Source: Anaerolineae bacterium
GTDB lineage: Bacteria > Chloroflexota > Anaerolineae > Promineifilales > Promineifilaceae
Assembly (NCBI GenBank): GCA_023954475.1
Contig: JAMLHW010000003.1
Location: 310,001 to 374,000 of the forward strand
Direction of reading: 5' to 3'
Length of the DNA: 64,000 nt
Shown: positions 36,685-45,526 of the stretch, in pieces
Position numbering within the stretch: the stretch's first letter is position 1
Layout: every line of letters starts with the position of its first letter
Notes under the pieces: generated by a model
The model's database searches: none
What the model was told of the DNA's origin: nothing
What the model saw: the letters and a program-made list of their open reading frames with translations, nothing else
Made by a program: the position numbers and the translations under genes

Positions 36685-38922
36685 ATGATCATCAAGGTAC
36701 GCTATCTCATTCTTATGCTGATTGTGTTAATTGGCATTCTGACAACAGTTGCCACGGCAGCACCGACGTGGACACCACTTCCCGTAGATGAAGATCCTTT
36801 GCTCCGTCAGCCAGGCACTCAGCCGACACATGGGGTTGATCTGGATGGGCCTGATCAATGCCACAATTGCCACGCCGATTACGATCCGGACACTGAACCG
36901 TTTGAGAATTGGCAGGGTTCGATGATGTCACAAGCTATGCGCGACTTCCTTTTCTGGCCGACAGTGGCAGTCGCGGCGCAGGATTCGATTTGGGCGTTGG
37001 ACAATCCCAATGCGACAGATTTGTGTATGCGCTGCCATTCGCCTGCAGGCTGGCTGCGCGGTCACTCCGACCCGACGAACGGTGCGCATATGGCCGGCGA
37101 TGATTTCGACGGTGTGCAATGCACGACATGTCATTACATGTACGATCCGTTCTTTGAAACGACTTTTGCCGGCACTAGAGAGGGCGATGATTGGACAGGT
37201 TATTGGGATGAAACGGATGCCAGCAATACGCCTTCCTCTGCAGCCGCATTGACAACATACAACGCTGATGCTGTTGAGTCTTCAGGCATAACGATGTTCA
37301 ATGATGATTCGTTTTACACCGGCAATGTACCACCTATAGATTACACGGAGAATGGAGGCGGACAGTATTTCATCAGTACAGACTTGAGCCAGCGACGGGC
37401 TTCCTTCGCTGATGCCAATGCCAACCACGGCATGCTGTACAGTCGCTACCACAAGAGCAAATACTTCTGCTCCACTTGCCACGACGTGTCGAATCCGGTT
37501 CTTCAAAATCTCGGTGCCGATCCGACCCAGCCATTGCCCTCGGAAACTGACCCCGCATACAGTTATTATCATGTCGAGCGTACGTTTTCCGAGTTCATGT
37601 TATCCGATTTTGGGTTGCAGGGAGGTGCACCAGGTAGCGGCACTTTCGCACCTGATGTCTTTGATACGTCACAACCGAACAACTACATAGCCAGTTGTCA
37701 AGATTGCCACATGCGCGATGTTCCCGGCAAGGGCGCTGATAAAAATCAGGCTTTGCTCCGTCCAACCGAGAGCGATGAACATCCAGGCAGTGGTGTTCCG
37801 CAACATGATTTAACTGGTGGTAATGTTTGGGTGACGACGGTGTTGGCGAGTACAGTGAGTGGATCACCTATTTACGATGCGTTTAATGCGGCGACTTTAC
37901 GGCAGGGGCCAGCTACCTTGACATTGGATCTCGACGCTGGCGAAGGTCTCAATCCGGACGCGTTACTGGCTGGTGCAGCACGGGCGCAAATGATGCTACA
38001 AGCTGCAGGAACGATTACTGATGTCGTATATAGCGGAACGACTGGTGTGCTCAACTTCACGGTACAAAATCATACCGGCCACAAGTTGATTTCTGGTTTT
38101 CCAGAAGGGCGGCGCATGTTTGTCAACGTACGCTACTATGGGGCCAATGATGAATTGCTGTACGAAGTGAACCCATACGATGCGGCTGCAGGAACGTTGA
38201 AAGGATTAACCGGATACATTTATGATGATCCGACCGGGCAGTTGCCCGACCCGGTAGCCTTATCGGCCGATGAGAGCTACGTCGATTCGCTTGTTTACGA
38301 GATGAAGCCGGCCAGCAGCATCACTGGTGAAACGACTACCTTTCACTTTGTATTGGGTACGGAAAGGTACAAGGATAATCGCATTCCGCCACGCGGTTTC
38401 AGGATTGGTGAAGCGATCGGGCGCATCTCTGAGCCGGTTTGGGCTGGTAGCCCGGACATTGGTTATTATGATTCGGCCGAGTATGCCGGTGGATATGATG
38501 CAGTAACGTTAACGGATGATCTGGCCGTTCCCAACGCGATAAAGATTGAGATTACCGTTTACTATCAAACAACCAGTCGTGAATATGTTGAATTTTTACG
38601 CAACGAAATCAATGAGACGCCGCCCCTCACGTTGCCGGACACGGCATACTTGATTCAAAGCGATCCGTTTTTCGACGGGTTACGTGCCTGGGGCGACACC
38701 ATTTGGGACGTTTGGGTGCATAATAAGGACAGCGCCGGTGCTGCACCGATAGAGATGATGCAGGCGGCATGGGAGGCTGATCCGACAAGCCTGACAACAC
38801 GTAGTTTTGAGGTGGGGTCGCCTGTATCTGGCTGGTCGTATGGCATTCCTGCAATGCTATTATTGGCATTGACCGTATTATTGCTAACTTACCGCAAAGC
38901 TCGTAGCGTCGCGCAGGTTTGA
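36685..38922 (+). CDS. Membrane-anchored multiheme (pentaheme) c-type cytochrome
   Basis: A 745-residue exported electron carrier. The N-terminal signal peptide ends near ATAAPTW (about residue 26). Five CxxCH haem-binding motifs are visible: C59-H63, C114-H118, C146-H150, C262-H266 and C338-H342. Additional His residues (for example HMAGDD, HGMLYSRYHKS, HPGSGVPQHD) could be the distal ligands. The C-terminal half (about 430-700) has no haem sites and looks like a beta-rich domain. A membrane helix (about 722-738) followed by YRKAR anchors the protein at the outer face. GAGGAAAAC precedes the ATG. The redox partner is unknown and no oxidoreductase gene is adjacent. Confidence 0.87.
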   Translation: MIIKVRYLILMLIVLIGILTTVATAAPTWTPLPVDEDPLLRQPGTQPTHGVDLDGPDQCHNCHADYDPDTEPFENWQGSMMSQAMRDFLFWPTVAVAAQDSIWALDNPNATDLCMRCHSPAGWLRGHSDPTNGAHMAGDDFDGVQCTTCHYMYDPFFETTFAGTREGDDWTGYWDETDASNTPSSAAALTTYNADAVESSGITMFNDDSFYTGNVPPIDYTENGGGQYFISTDLSQRRASFADANANHGMLYSRYHKSKYFCSTCHDVSNPVLQNLGADPTQPLPSETDPAYSYYHVERTFSEFMLSDFGLQGGAPGSGTFAPDVFDTSQPNNYIASCQDCHMRDVPGKGADKNQALLRPTESDEHPGSGVPQHDLTGGNVWVTTVLASTVSGSPIYDAFNAATLRQGPATLTLDLDAGEGLNPDALLAGAARAQMMLQAAGTITDVVYSGTTGVLNFTVQNHTGHKLISGFPEGRRMFVNVRYYGANDELLYEVNPYDAAAGTLKGLTGYIYDDPTGQLPDPVALSADESYVDSLVYEMKPASSITGETTTFHFVLGTERYKDNRIPPRGFRIGEAIGRISEPVWAGSPDIGYYDSAEYAGGYDAVTLTDDLAVPNAIKIEITVYYQTTSREYVEFLRNEINETPPLTLPDTAYLIQSDPFFDGLRAWGDTIWDVWVHNKDSAGAAPIEMMQAAWEADPTSLTTRSFEVGSPVSGWSYGIPAMLLLALTVLLLTYRKARSVAQV

Positions 38923-38987
38923 TTACGTGTTATTTGATGCAGATGTTGACAACGGACTGCCTGTCCTGAACTGGCATCCTGTTTTGA

Positions 38988-39755
38988 CTAGTTGATGGTT
39001 TTTTGCAGGAATGTTTGAACCTGTTCGCTGATAAATTGCGGCTGTTCGAGTTGCATGTAGTGGCCGGCACCGGGAACTTCGACGTAGATCGCATTGGGAA
39101 TACCGTCAGCGAGAGTTCGGCCGAATTTGGCCGGCATCATCTTGTCTTTTTCGGCGCTGATCACTAATGCCGGAACGTCGATTTCTGCCAATCTGTCACG
39201 CACATCAAACCGGCTGCAAGCGACAAAATCACCGTACACGATGGCAGGTGGCACGGTGAGCAGTCGCTCGCGCGAACGCTGCACGACGGCCGGTTCCGTG
39301 TTGCGTGCCCAGCCGTATTGGGCAATAAACGCCGTTACCTGTTCGAATTGTTCCAGCGTTTGGTTGAGAATCAAATCGGAAACGAGCAGACGTGCGCCGG
39401 TGCCGATCAACACGAGTCCGCGCAACCAGGTCGGGTGTGTCAGCGCGACGGTCTGGGCAATGGCACCGCCCATCGAATGGCCGATCAAAAAGACGTTGTG
39501 CAGGTCGAGGGTGGTGATGAAGTCGATGACGACGGTGGCGTACTGGTCGACTGACTGGAATCCCGGTTCGGCCGATTTGCCATGTCCCGGTAAATCGAGC
39601 GCGTATACGGTTGCACCTGGCAGAAGGCGCAATTCGCCCGGCCAGTCCAGATGACTGCCTCCTGCGCCGTGAAGCAGCACGACAGATGCGGATGCGTTTT
39701 GCACAGGACGAACGGCGTAAAAAAGCGATTGCTCAGCGAGTGTGACAGTGGGCAT
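38988..39755 (-). CDS. Alpha/beta hydrolase
   Basis: A 255-residue hydrolase of the classical alpha/beta fold. The oxyanion region is VVLLHGAGGSHLDWPGE, then LDLPGHGKS, the nucleophile elbow GHSMGG, the acid in LVISAEKDKMMP and the catalytic His in VPGAGHYMQLEQP. The start at 39755 (MPTVTLAEQ) is better placed than the frame start at 39848, which lies over the divergent gene's promoter region. No signal peptide, so cytoplasmic. Such enzymes include esterases and C-C hydrolases; the substrate is unknown. Confidence 0.87.
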   Translation of the reverse strand: MPTVTLAEQSLFYAVRPVQNASASVVLLHGAGGSHLDWPGELRLLPGATVYALDLPGHGKSAEPGFQSVDQYATVVIDFITTLDLHNVFLIGHSMGGAIAQTVALTHPTWLRGLVLIGTGARLLVSDLILNQTLEQFEQVTAFIAQYGWARNTEPAVVQRSRERLLTVPPAIVYGDFVACSRFDVRDRLAEIDVPALVISAEKDKMMPAKFGRTLADGIPNAIYVEVPGAGHYMQLEQPQFISEQVQTFLQKTIN

Positions 39756-39863
39756 ACCTGATAGTGTACCTTGCTGATCGTCCACGGGCCAACCGTTAAC
39801 AATGCCGACTTGTTGATAGACGAATTGCCCGGTTGGTTTATAATACAAGTGAGGTTAATTATC

Positions 39864-41003
39864 ATGATAGACGACAGGCAGGAAATGGACGCCCCAGAGA
39901 TGCAACAGACCGTCAACGGGCACAGCGCGTATGAAGCGGAAGCTGTTTCGGCCGAATCCGAGCCGGCGTACGTGCCGGTCGATGATCCGGAACCGGCAGC
40001 GCCGCTCATGTCGCTAGCCGACATGCCCGATCAACGGGCTGCATTCGATGCGCCGGGCGCCATCGCGCGGCTCGTCGCCGGTCTCGTCATCGAAGGCGTC
40101 TCTGAATTGAACGGCATATTGCAGGCGTGGGAAGTGGACAACCCGCCGGGCCAACGCGTGGCGCGGTTGATGGACGAGATGAGTTCGGCCGAACGCATTC
40201 GCTATGCGTCATTGGGCTTGACGGTTGAAGCGACGCAGCGCACACGTTCCGTGCTGGATCGATTGGGACAGCGGGCATTGAAAACGGGAGAGAGATGGCA
40301 ACGTGTCATTCGGCCGATTGCCGACAATCCGATCATGCGTCCCGCCAGACAGCGCTACGAAGACCTGGTGGCACGAGGCGAAGAAACTGTTCAACGCTGG
40401 ATAGAAACAGGCCGCTTTGAAGAAGCGCATGGCCGCGCCATGGCCCGTTCCACTACCAGCGAGATCATCGACCGCGTCATCGGTCATCTCGAATACAACG
40501 AGACCACGCAGGGATTGATTCGCGCACAGGCAGATGCCTATCTCGCGTTTCTGGTAGAGAACCCTGAGCCCGTACGCGAACTGATCAACAACGAAGTCGG
40601 CGCATTTCTCGGTGAACTGGAAGGCGATCCGGAGCAGCTTGACGGTCTCGTGCAGGAAGTTGCCGACCGCTATATCAATTATATTCGCGCCAACCCGGCG
40701 CTGATCCAGGCGTTGATCGAGGAACAGGCGGATGTCTATCTCGATCATTTGCAGGAAAATCCGGAGCACGTGCAAGCTCTGATTCAGGATCAAAGTATCG
40801 GCATGGCCGGTGAAATGATGGACGAGGTACGTGTGCGAACGGTGACAGTCGATACGCTGATGGAGCGGCTGGCGCGTGGCGTTTTGCGTCGCCAACCGGT
40901 TAGCACTTCGGCGCCGCCCCAAGTGCGCGAACTGGCTGATTACAAACCAATCGATGAGCCGGTATCTCGCGCATCGGCTCATAACGGGGAGAATGTGACG
41001 TGA
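39864..41003 (+). CDS. Acidic helical protein with tandem 22-residue repeats
   Basis: A 379-residue soluble protein of unknown function. After an acidic N-terminus (about 1-45) comes a helical region, then five consecutive 22-residue units at about residues 198-307, with a decayed sixth. The unit pattern is xxxADxYLxxLxxNPExVxxLI, clearest in units 2, 4 and 5. Amphipathic 22-residue periodicity suggests a membrane-surface-binding or coiled arrangement, similar in principle to apolipoprotein-type repeats. GAGGT lies 8 bases before the ATG at 39864. It overlaps the RDD gene by 4 bases, which suggests that the two proteins act together at the membrane. Three palindromes are present. Confidence 0.75.
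   Translation: MIDDRQEMDAPEMQQTVNGHSAYEAEAVSAESEPAYVPVDDPEPAAPLMSLADMPDQRAAFDAPGAIARLVAGLVIEGVSELNGILQAWEVDNPPGQRVARLMDEMSSAERIRYASLGLTVEATQRTRSVLDRLGQRALKTGERWQRVIRPIADNPIMRPARQRYEDLVARGEETVQRWIETGRFEEAHGRAMARSTTSEIIDRVIGHLEYNETTQGLIRAQADAYLAFLVENPEPVRELINNEVGAFLGELEGDPEQLDGLVQEVADRYINYIRANPALIQALIEEQADVYLDHLQENPEHVQALIQDQSIGMAGEMMDEVRVRTVTVDTLMERLARGVLRRQPVSTSAPPQVRELADYKPIDEPVSRASAHNGENVT
40455..40784 (+). repeat. Five tandem 66-bp units encoding a 22-residue repeat
   Basis: The units begin at about 40455, 40521, 40587, 40653 and 40719. They are conserved at the protein level (an aromatic or hydrophobic pair at positions 6-8, Asn/Asp-Pro at 14-15, Leu-Ile at 21-22) but not at the DNA level, so the duplication is old. 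Confidence 0.72.
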
Positions 41004-41632
41004 CGATTCGCACGATCCACCAGCAGTCGATGAAAGGAGAGTTTGCCGGATTTGCCAGTCGGTTTGTGGCATTTGCAATCGATTTGGCGATCGTGCTCTT
41101 ATTGGCCGGCATCATCAATTGGGTGATTATTGCGGCATTGGGGCTGGTCGGTATCAATCCCCTGGCGCCTGTAGACACCAGGGCAAGTGATTTTAACCAA
41201 CTGGTCACGGTCATCAGTAAAATTGTGCTGGCCGTGATGCCTTTTGCTCTTTTGGTTTCCTATTGGTTGATTTTCTGGACAGTGACCGGTCAGACAGTGG
41301 GCAAGCGCATCATGGGTGTGCGGGTTGTGCGCATGGATGGACAGCGCATGAAAACCGGTAACAGTGTGCGTCGCATCATCATGTATTTCGTTTGCATGAT
41401 TCCGTTCTTTCTAGGCTTCTTGTGGATTTTGATCGATGATGAACGGCGTGGTTGGCATGACAAAGTTGCCAATACCTGTGTTATTTATGCCTGGAATGCA
41501 CGCGAAGTAGAAGGGTTCATGAAAGGTTCGCAGCGCCGTGTGCGACTGGTGGAAGAGCGGATGGGCGCTCACACCGCAACGGAACCAACTGTACAGGCTG
41601 AAGGGCAAGAAATCTCATCGGCCGAAATGTGA
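41000..41632 (+). CDS. RDD family membrane protein
   Basis: A 210-residue membrane protein. The RDD domain begins at GFASRFVAFAIDLAIVLLLAGIINW (first helix, with the characteristic Arg and Asp), a second helix lies at about 75-98 and a third at about 130-150. The conserved WTVTGQTVGKRIMGVRVV and DDERRGWHDKVANT segments are clear family marks. The C-terminal 40 residues are polar and cytoplasmic. It starts with GTG inside the end of the repeat-protein gene. The role of RDD proteins is mostly unknown; some act in ion or sodium transport. Confidence 0.87.
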   Translation: MTIRTIHQQSMKGEFAGFASRFVAFAIDLAIVLLLAGIINWVIIAALGLVGINPLAPVDTRASDFNQLVTVISKIVLAVMPFALLVSYWLIFWTVTGQTVGKRIMGVRVVRMDGQRMKTGNSVRRIIMYFVCMIPFFLGFLWILIDDERRGWHDKVANTCVIYAWNAREVEGFMKGSQRRVRLVEERMGAHTATEPTVQAEGQEISSAEM

Positions 41633-41671
41633 TGTCGCCGCTTCAGCACCACCATTAACAGCGAGTTTTAG

Positions 41672-41702
41672 AAACCGGGTTTATTGCAAAACCCGGTTTT
41701 TT
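41672..41702. terminator. Hairpin terminator between convergent genes
   Basis: Arms AAACCGGGTTT (41672-41682) and AAACCCGGTTT (41689-41699) with a 6-base loop are followed by further T residues on the plus strand. It is placed between the stops of the RDD gene and the leftward endonuclease-fusion gene, so it can serve both. Same sequence family as the hairpins at 3455 and 47683. Confidence 0.85.
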
Positions 41703-41716
41703 GATCCGGCAGTCTG

Positions 41717-43609
41717 CTAACGATTTGTTTCCACAACTACCGGAAAATGGTCGGACGCGACGCTCTCGATGTTAACGGCATCCGTCGCCGTGATGTCGGG
41801 TGTATGGAATACCCAGTCAATGCGGTGTTGTGGATCACGCGCATTAGCCGTATAGCCCGGTCCGTTGCCAGCCTCAGCCCACGAATCGACAAAGCCTGAA
41901 TCCAGAACGAGTTCCATTTGAGGCCAATCCGGTTCCGCGTTGAAATCACCGACGAGAATTGTATGCGGCCGATTGTTCCAATGATCGAGAATCACCTCCA
42001 GTTGCGCGAAGTGAATCTCTTCTTTTGTGTAGTCATCGTTGCCTTTGTGCTGTAAATGGGTGCTGTAAAAGAGAACGGGTTCGCCGGAGCCGGTGTCGAT
42101 TTCGGCCGAAACAAATCCCCGACCGATCAGCGTGCCTAACGACGGCAATAATCCTGTTTCGACGTTATCCAATGGATATTTGCTCAAAATCGCATTGCCC
42201 CACAGCGGATCATCGACAGTCGGTACAAATGCCATGTAGGGCATATCGAGTCTGTGGCTCATCCAACCGAGCATTTCCACCGATCCGTCCAGTATCCAAC
42301 CACGTGATAGTTCCTGAAAGCCGACGACATCGGCACCGGACGCTTCTATGTTGTCGGCAATCCGTTCGAGTCCGTTGGCCCCGTCAATGCCCATGCCGGA
42401 ATGGATGTTGTAAGTCATGACTGTGAGTGGTTTATCGGCCGAAGGCGGCTCGGGCTGCGGTGAAACAAGGTCGATGACGAGTAACAAGATGGGAATGATA
42501 AGCAACACTGTGGCCGCTGCAAGTGGGAAGGTGTAGTCAGATACTGTTGCATCGAGGCGATAGACGCCAATCACGGCGCAAATTGCCAAAATGATTGCTG
42601 CCACGACAGGTAAATCGCTCATAGCCAGCGGCAGCGCCAATTCGAGCGCCATGTAATACATGAGTGCCAGTCCGGCAAACAGCAGCCAACTGATGCCAAG
42701 CACAATGCCGGCTGCCCAGATGTTGCGATCAGTTTCGGCCGAATCCCCATCGTCAACCAGTACAGCCAAGACGAGGCCGGCCGCTATGGTTCCCAATACA
42801 ATAACAAAGGATAACAATTGACTGCTTTGCCATATCACTAAAACGGCAAGCAGAACCACAATAGCCCGCAACCAGAAAGGCTTCGTGCTGAGCCATACCG
42901 GCCCGTAGGCTGCCAGCCAGATAGCGGCGATGTTGCTAATAACGAGAAAAAGTAGGGTCAGTGAAAGTGACCAGCCGTTGACCGTTGCTTGCCACCCCTG
43001 ATTATTCAAAATCAGCCATTCGAAAAAGAAAAACGTGCCGATTGCCAGCAACGGCAAGGCCGAGCGCAGTGTCAGATGATGCAATGTTGTCGTGCTGCGC
43101 GCGGTAACGATCAGCATGTAAACGAACCAGACGAGCAGCAGCAGGACGACAATGGTACCCCACGGCGATTGCATCCAACTGAATTCGAGGGTGCGTGCCG
43201 CGCCTTTGAGCGCTGTATCCAGCGCGAAACCGAGCAGCACGCCGAAAACAAATGCGTTGCGGTCGCGGGTGAGCATAATGGTCAGCAACCACAAAAAGCA
43301 GATCACGCCAACCATTGACGTCCACAGATCGATGTTGGGTTCGAGCGTGATTTGTTCGAGCAGGCGTGCAGCGAACAGGCCTATTCCGGCGATGTAGAGA
43401 GCGATTTTCGGCCGAAAAAGCCACACCAGCACCGGTGCAAGCAAGCTCAACGCAAACGGAGCCAGGGCATACGGAATCAAATCAGTCACGCCGAGCTGTT
43501 CTGTATCGCGCAGATACCAGCCAATTGACGGAAACAACACGCGGATTTGCTGTGCTCCGAGGACAACGGCGAGGGTGACAGTCAAAAGCGGGGCGTGTTT
43601 GCGCAACAT
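41717..43609 (-). CDS. Polytopic membrane protein fused to an endonuclease/exonuclease/phosphatase domain
   Basis: A 630-residue two-part protein. Residues 1-385 hold about twelve hydrophobic helices. Residues 390-630 form an EEP-type metallohydrolase: TVMTYNIHSG, DVVGFQELSRG (metal-binding Glu), LIGRGFVSAEI, STHLQHKGNDDYTKEE, LVGDFNAEP (Asp/Asn), the RIDWVF motif and SDHFPVV with the catalytic His. The plan resembles eukaryotic Cwh43/PGAP2-interacting proteins, which remodel lipids, but this is only a comparison of layout. GGAGGAAAAG precedes the ATG at 43609. It may act on a lipid-linked or phosphodiester substrate at the membrane surface. Confidence 0.82.
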   Translation of the reverse strand: MLRKHAPLLTVTLAVVLGAQQIRVLFPSIGWYLRDTEQLGVTDLIPYALAPFALSLLAPVLVWLFRPKIALYIAGIGLFAARLLEQITLEPNIDLWTSMVGVICFLWLLTIMLTRDRNAFVFGVLLGFALDTALKGAARTLEFSWMQSPWGTIVVLLLLVWFVYMLIVTARSTTTLHHLTLRSALPLLAIGTFFFFEWLILNNQGWQATVNGWSLSLTLLFLVISNIAAIWLAAYGPVWLSTKPFWLRAIVVLLAVLVIWQSSQLLSFVIVLGTIAAGLVLAVLVDDGDSAETDRNIWAAGIVLGISWLLFAGLALMYYMALELALPLAMSDLPVVAAIILAICAVIGVYRLDATVSDYTFPLAAATVLLIIPILLLVIDLVSPQPEPPSADKPLTVMTYNIHSGMGIDGANGLERIADNIEASGADVVGFQELSRGWILDGSVEMLGWMSHRLDMPYMAFVPTVDDPLWGNAILSKYPLDNVETGLLPSLGTLIGRGFVSAEIDTGSGEPVLFYSTHLQHKGNDDYTKEEIHFAQLEVILDHWNNRPHTILVGDFNAEPDWPQMELVLDSGFVDSWAEAGNGPGYTANARDPQHRIDWVFHTPDITATDAVNIESVASDHFPVVVETNR

Positions 43610-43653
43610 GATCTTTTCCTCCAACTGGTGCATCAAGTCCGGGCGTCAAACCC

Positions 43654-44469
43654 CTACGAGTCCGGGATCGCAACCGTCGCCAATGTCGTTTGTATTGCGT
43701 CGTGAATGCGCTTGTTGCTAGCAATCAGTGCCAGTCGCGGCGCGATTTGATAGGGCGTACCATCGACATGCGTGACCAGCCCGCCCGCTTCCTGAACGAG
43801 TAAGACCCCGGCGGCCACATCCCAACTGTGCAGCTTGAACTCCCAATAGCCGTCGTGACGCCCGGCAGCGACGTAGGCCAGATCGAGTGCCGCCGAACCG
43901 GCCCGGCGAATGCCTTGCACCTGGCGCAACATCGCGCCCAGTTGCGCTACATTATTATGTGCGCTCGTCTGGTGATCGTACGGGAATCCGGTGGCGATCA
44001 GGCTTTGGGTCAAGCTGGCTGTTGTCGAAACGGCCAGACGTGTCCGCTTTCCGCCTCGCTCCAGATAAGCACCCTGTCCGGTGATGGCAGTAAAACATTC
44101 GTCGAGCACCGGCTGATAAATGATACCGATTTGAGGCTGATTGTTCTTGTAAAGGGCCAGGGAAACGCAGAAAACAGGCAAGCCGTGTGCAAAGTTGTTG
44201 GTTCCATCGAGCGGGTCGATGTACCAGCAATAATCGCTGTCGCCGTTTTTGGATGCACCTTCTTCGCCGACGAGGTTGTGGGCTGGAAAAGCGGATGTCA
44301 GGCGTTTGGTGATCAGTTTTTCGGCCGATTTATCGTATTCTGTCACAAAATCGACGGCTGAGCTTTTGGTTTCGAAGCTGATCGTTCGGCCGAAGCCATC
44401 CATCAGTAAAGCGCCGGCTTCACGCGCGATGGCTACAGCGGTATTGAGAGTCACGGTATAATCTTGCAT
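43654..44469 (-). CDS. Inositol-monophosphatase family protein
   Basis: A 271-residue Mg-dependent, Li-sensitive-type phosphatase. Metal-binding motifs are GEEGASKNG (Glu), the signature WYIDPLDGTNNFAHG and SWDVAAGVLLVQEAGG near the C-terminus. The length and motifs fit the SuhB/IMPase group; FBPase-like or PAP-phosphatase activity cannot be excluded. It lies 44 bases upstream of the endonuclease-fusion gene on the same strand and is divergent from the metallophosphoesterase gene. Palindromes at 44321 and 44386. Confidence 0.9.
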   Translation of the reverse strand: MQDYTVTLNTAVAIAREAGALLMDGFGRTISFETKSSAVDFVTEYDKSAEKLITKRLTSAFPAHNLVGEEGASKNGDSDYCWYIDPLDGTNNFAHGLPVFCVSLALYKNNQPQIGIIYQPVLDECFTAITGQGAYLERGGKRTRLAVSTTASLTQSLIATGFPYDHQTSAHNNVAQLGAMLRQVQGIRRAGSAALDLAYVAAGRHDGYWEFKLHSWDVAAGVLLVQEAGGLVTHVDGTPYQIAPRLALIASNKRIHDAIQTTLATVAIPDS

Positions 44470-44538
44470 ACACTGATTTTACGTCGTTATAAGCATTTGA
44501 CGAATTTTGAACTGCGGCTTGTCCAGAGAGGTAACTTT

Positions 44539-45459
44539 GTGCGTCGCTATGTTGGAATAGGATTAATTATCGCGCTGCTGATCATGGGTTTTGCCGCGTT
44601 GGCAGTGTGGCTGACAGGTAGAAACGTCTATTTTGTGGCTGCCGGCGAAGAGTTGGTGCAGGAAACCTGTTTAGGTAACGTCCGGTTTGCTGTCATCGGT
44701 GACTTTGGCAGCCCAGGCGAACCATTAGCCGATGTCGCTACGCTGGTTTCAAGTTGGGAACCGGACCTTGTCATTACGGTCGGTGATAACAATTATCCCG
44801 ATGGTGAAGCGGCAACGATTGATGCCAATATCGGCCGCTTTTATGCCGATTTCATCTCTCCCTACATGGGTGCATACGGCAGCGGCGCAACTGAAAACCG
44901 GTTCTGGCCAGTGCCAGGCAATCACGACTGGCGTGCGCCCGATTTACAGCCGTATCTCAACTATTTTACTTTGCCGGGTAACGAACGCTATTATGATTTG
45001 GTACGCGGTCCAATCCACTTTTTCATGCTAGACAGCAATGCGCAGGAACCGGATGGCAATTCGGCCGAATCGATACAAGCGCAATGGCTGCAAGACCAGC
45101 TTGCAGCGTCAAACGCGCCATGGAACATCGTCGTTCTGCATCATCCACCGTATAGCTCAGGCCGTCACGGCAACAATGCAACCCTGCAATGGCCGTTCGC
45201 CGAATGGGGAGCCGACATCGTGATTGGTGGCCATGATCATGATTACGAACGTCTGCATCGAGATGGCATTGTATATATTGTGAACGGTCTTGGCGGTCGC
45301 GAGATCTATGGATTTCGGTCGGCAAATGAGGGAAGCGTAGTGCGCTACAACCAGGAACACGGCGCTATGCTTATCACCGCAGGCGCTGAATGCATCAATA
45401 TGCAGTTCATCGACCGTCAACAACAATTAATCGATAACAAAACGCTGCAGAAAAATTGA
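44539..45459 (+). CDS. Membrane-anchored metallophosphoesterase
   Basis: A 306-residue calcineurin-like phosphoesterase. An N-terminal helix (about 5-28) directs it outside the membrane. The metal motifs appear in order: FAVIGDFGSPG (D-x-H replaced by DFG), VITVGDNNYPDG, VPGNHDWR, VVLHHPPYSSG and GHDHDYER. This set is typical of purple-acid-phosphatase-like esterases. The GTG at 44539 has AGAGAGGT 6 bases upstream; the longer frame from 44464 overlaps the divergent gene's start. The substrate is unknown. Confidence 0.85.
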   Translation: MRRYVGIGLIIALLIMGFAALAVWLTGRNVYFVAAGEELVQETCLGNVRFAVIGDFGSPGEPLADVATLVSSWEPDLVITVGDNNYPDGEAATIDANIGRFYADFISPYMGAYGSGATENRFWPVPGNHDWRAPDLQPYLNYFTLPGNERYYDLVRGPIHFFMLDSNAQEPDGNSAESIQAQWLQDQLAASNAPWNIVVLHHPPYSSGRHGNNATLQWPFAEWGADIVIGGHDHDYERLHRDGIVYIVNGLGGREIYGFRSANEGSVVRYNQEHGAMLITAGAECINMQFIDRQQQLIDNKTLQKN

Positions 45460-45526
45460 GAAGAGAAATTGCTGGGCTGAAGTGCACACTGTCCGCTTGC
45501 GTGCCAAATCAGATCCGTGCGCATTG

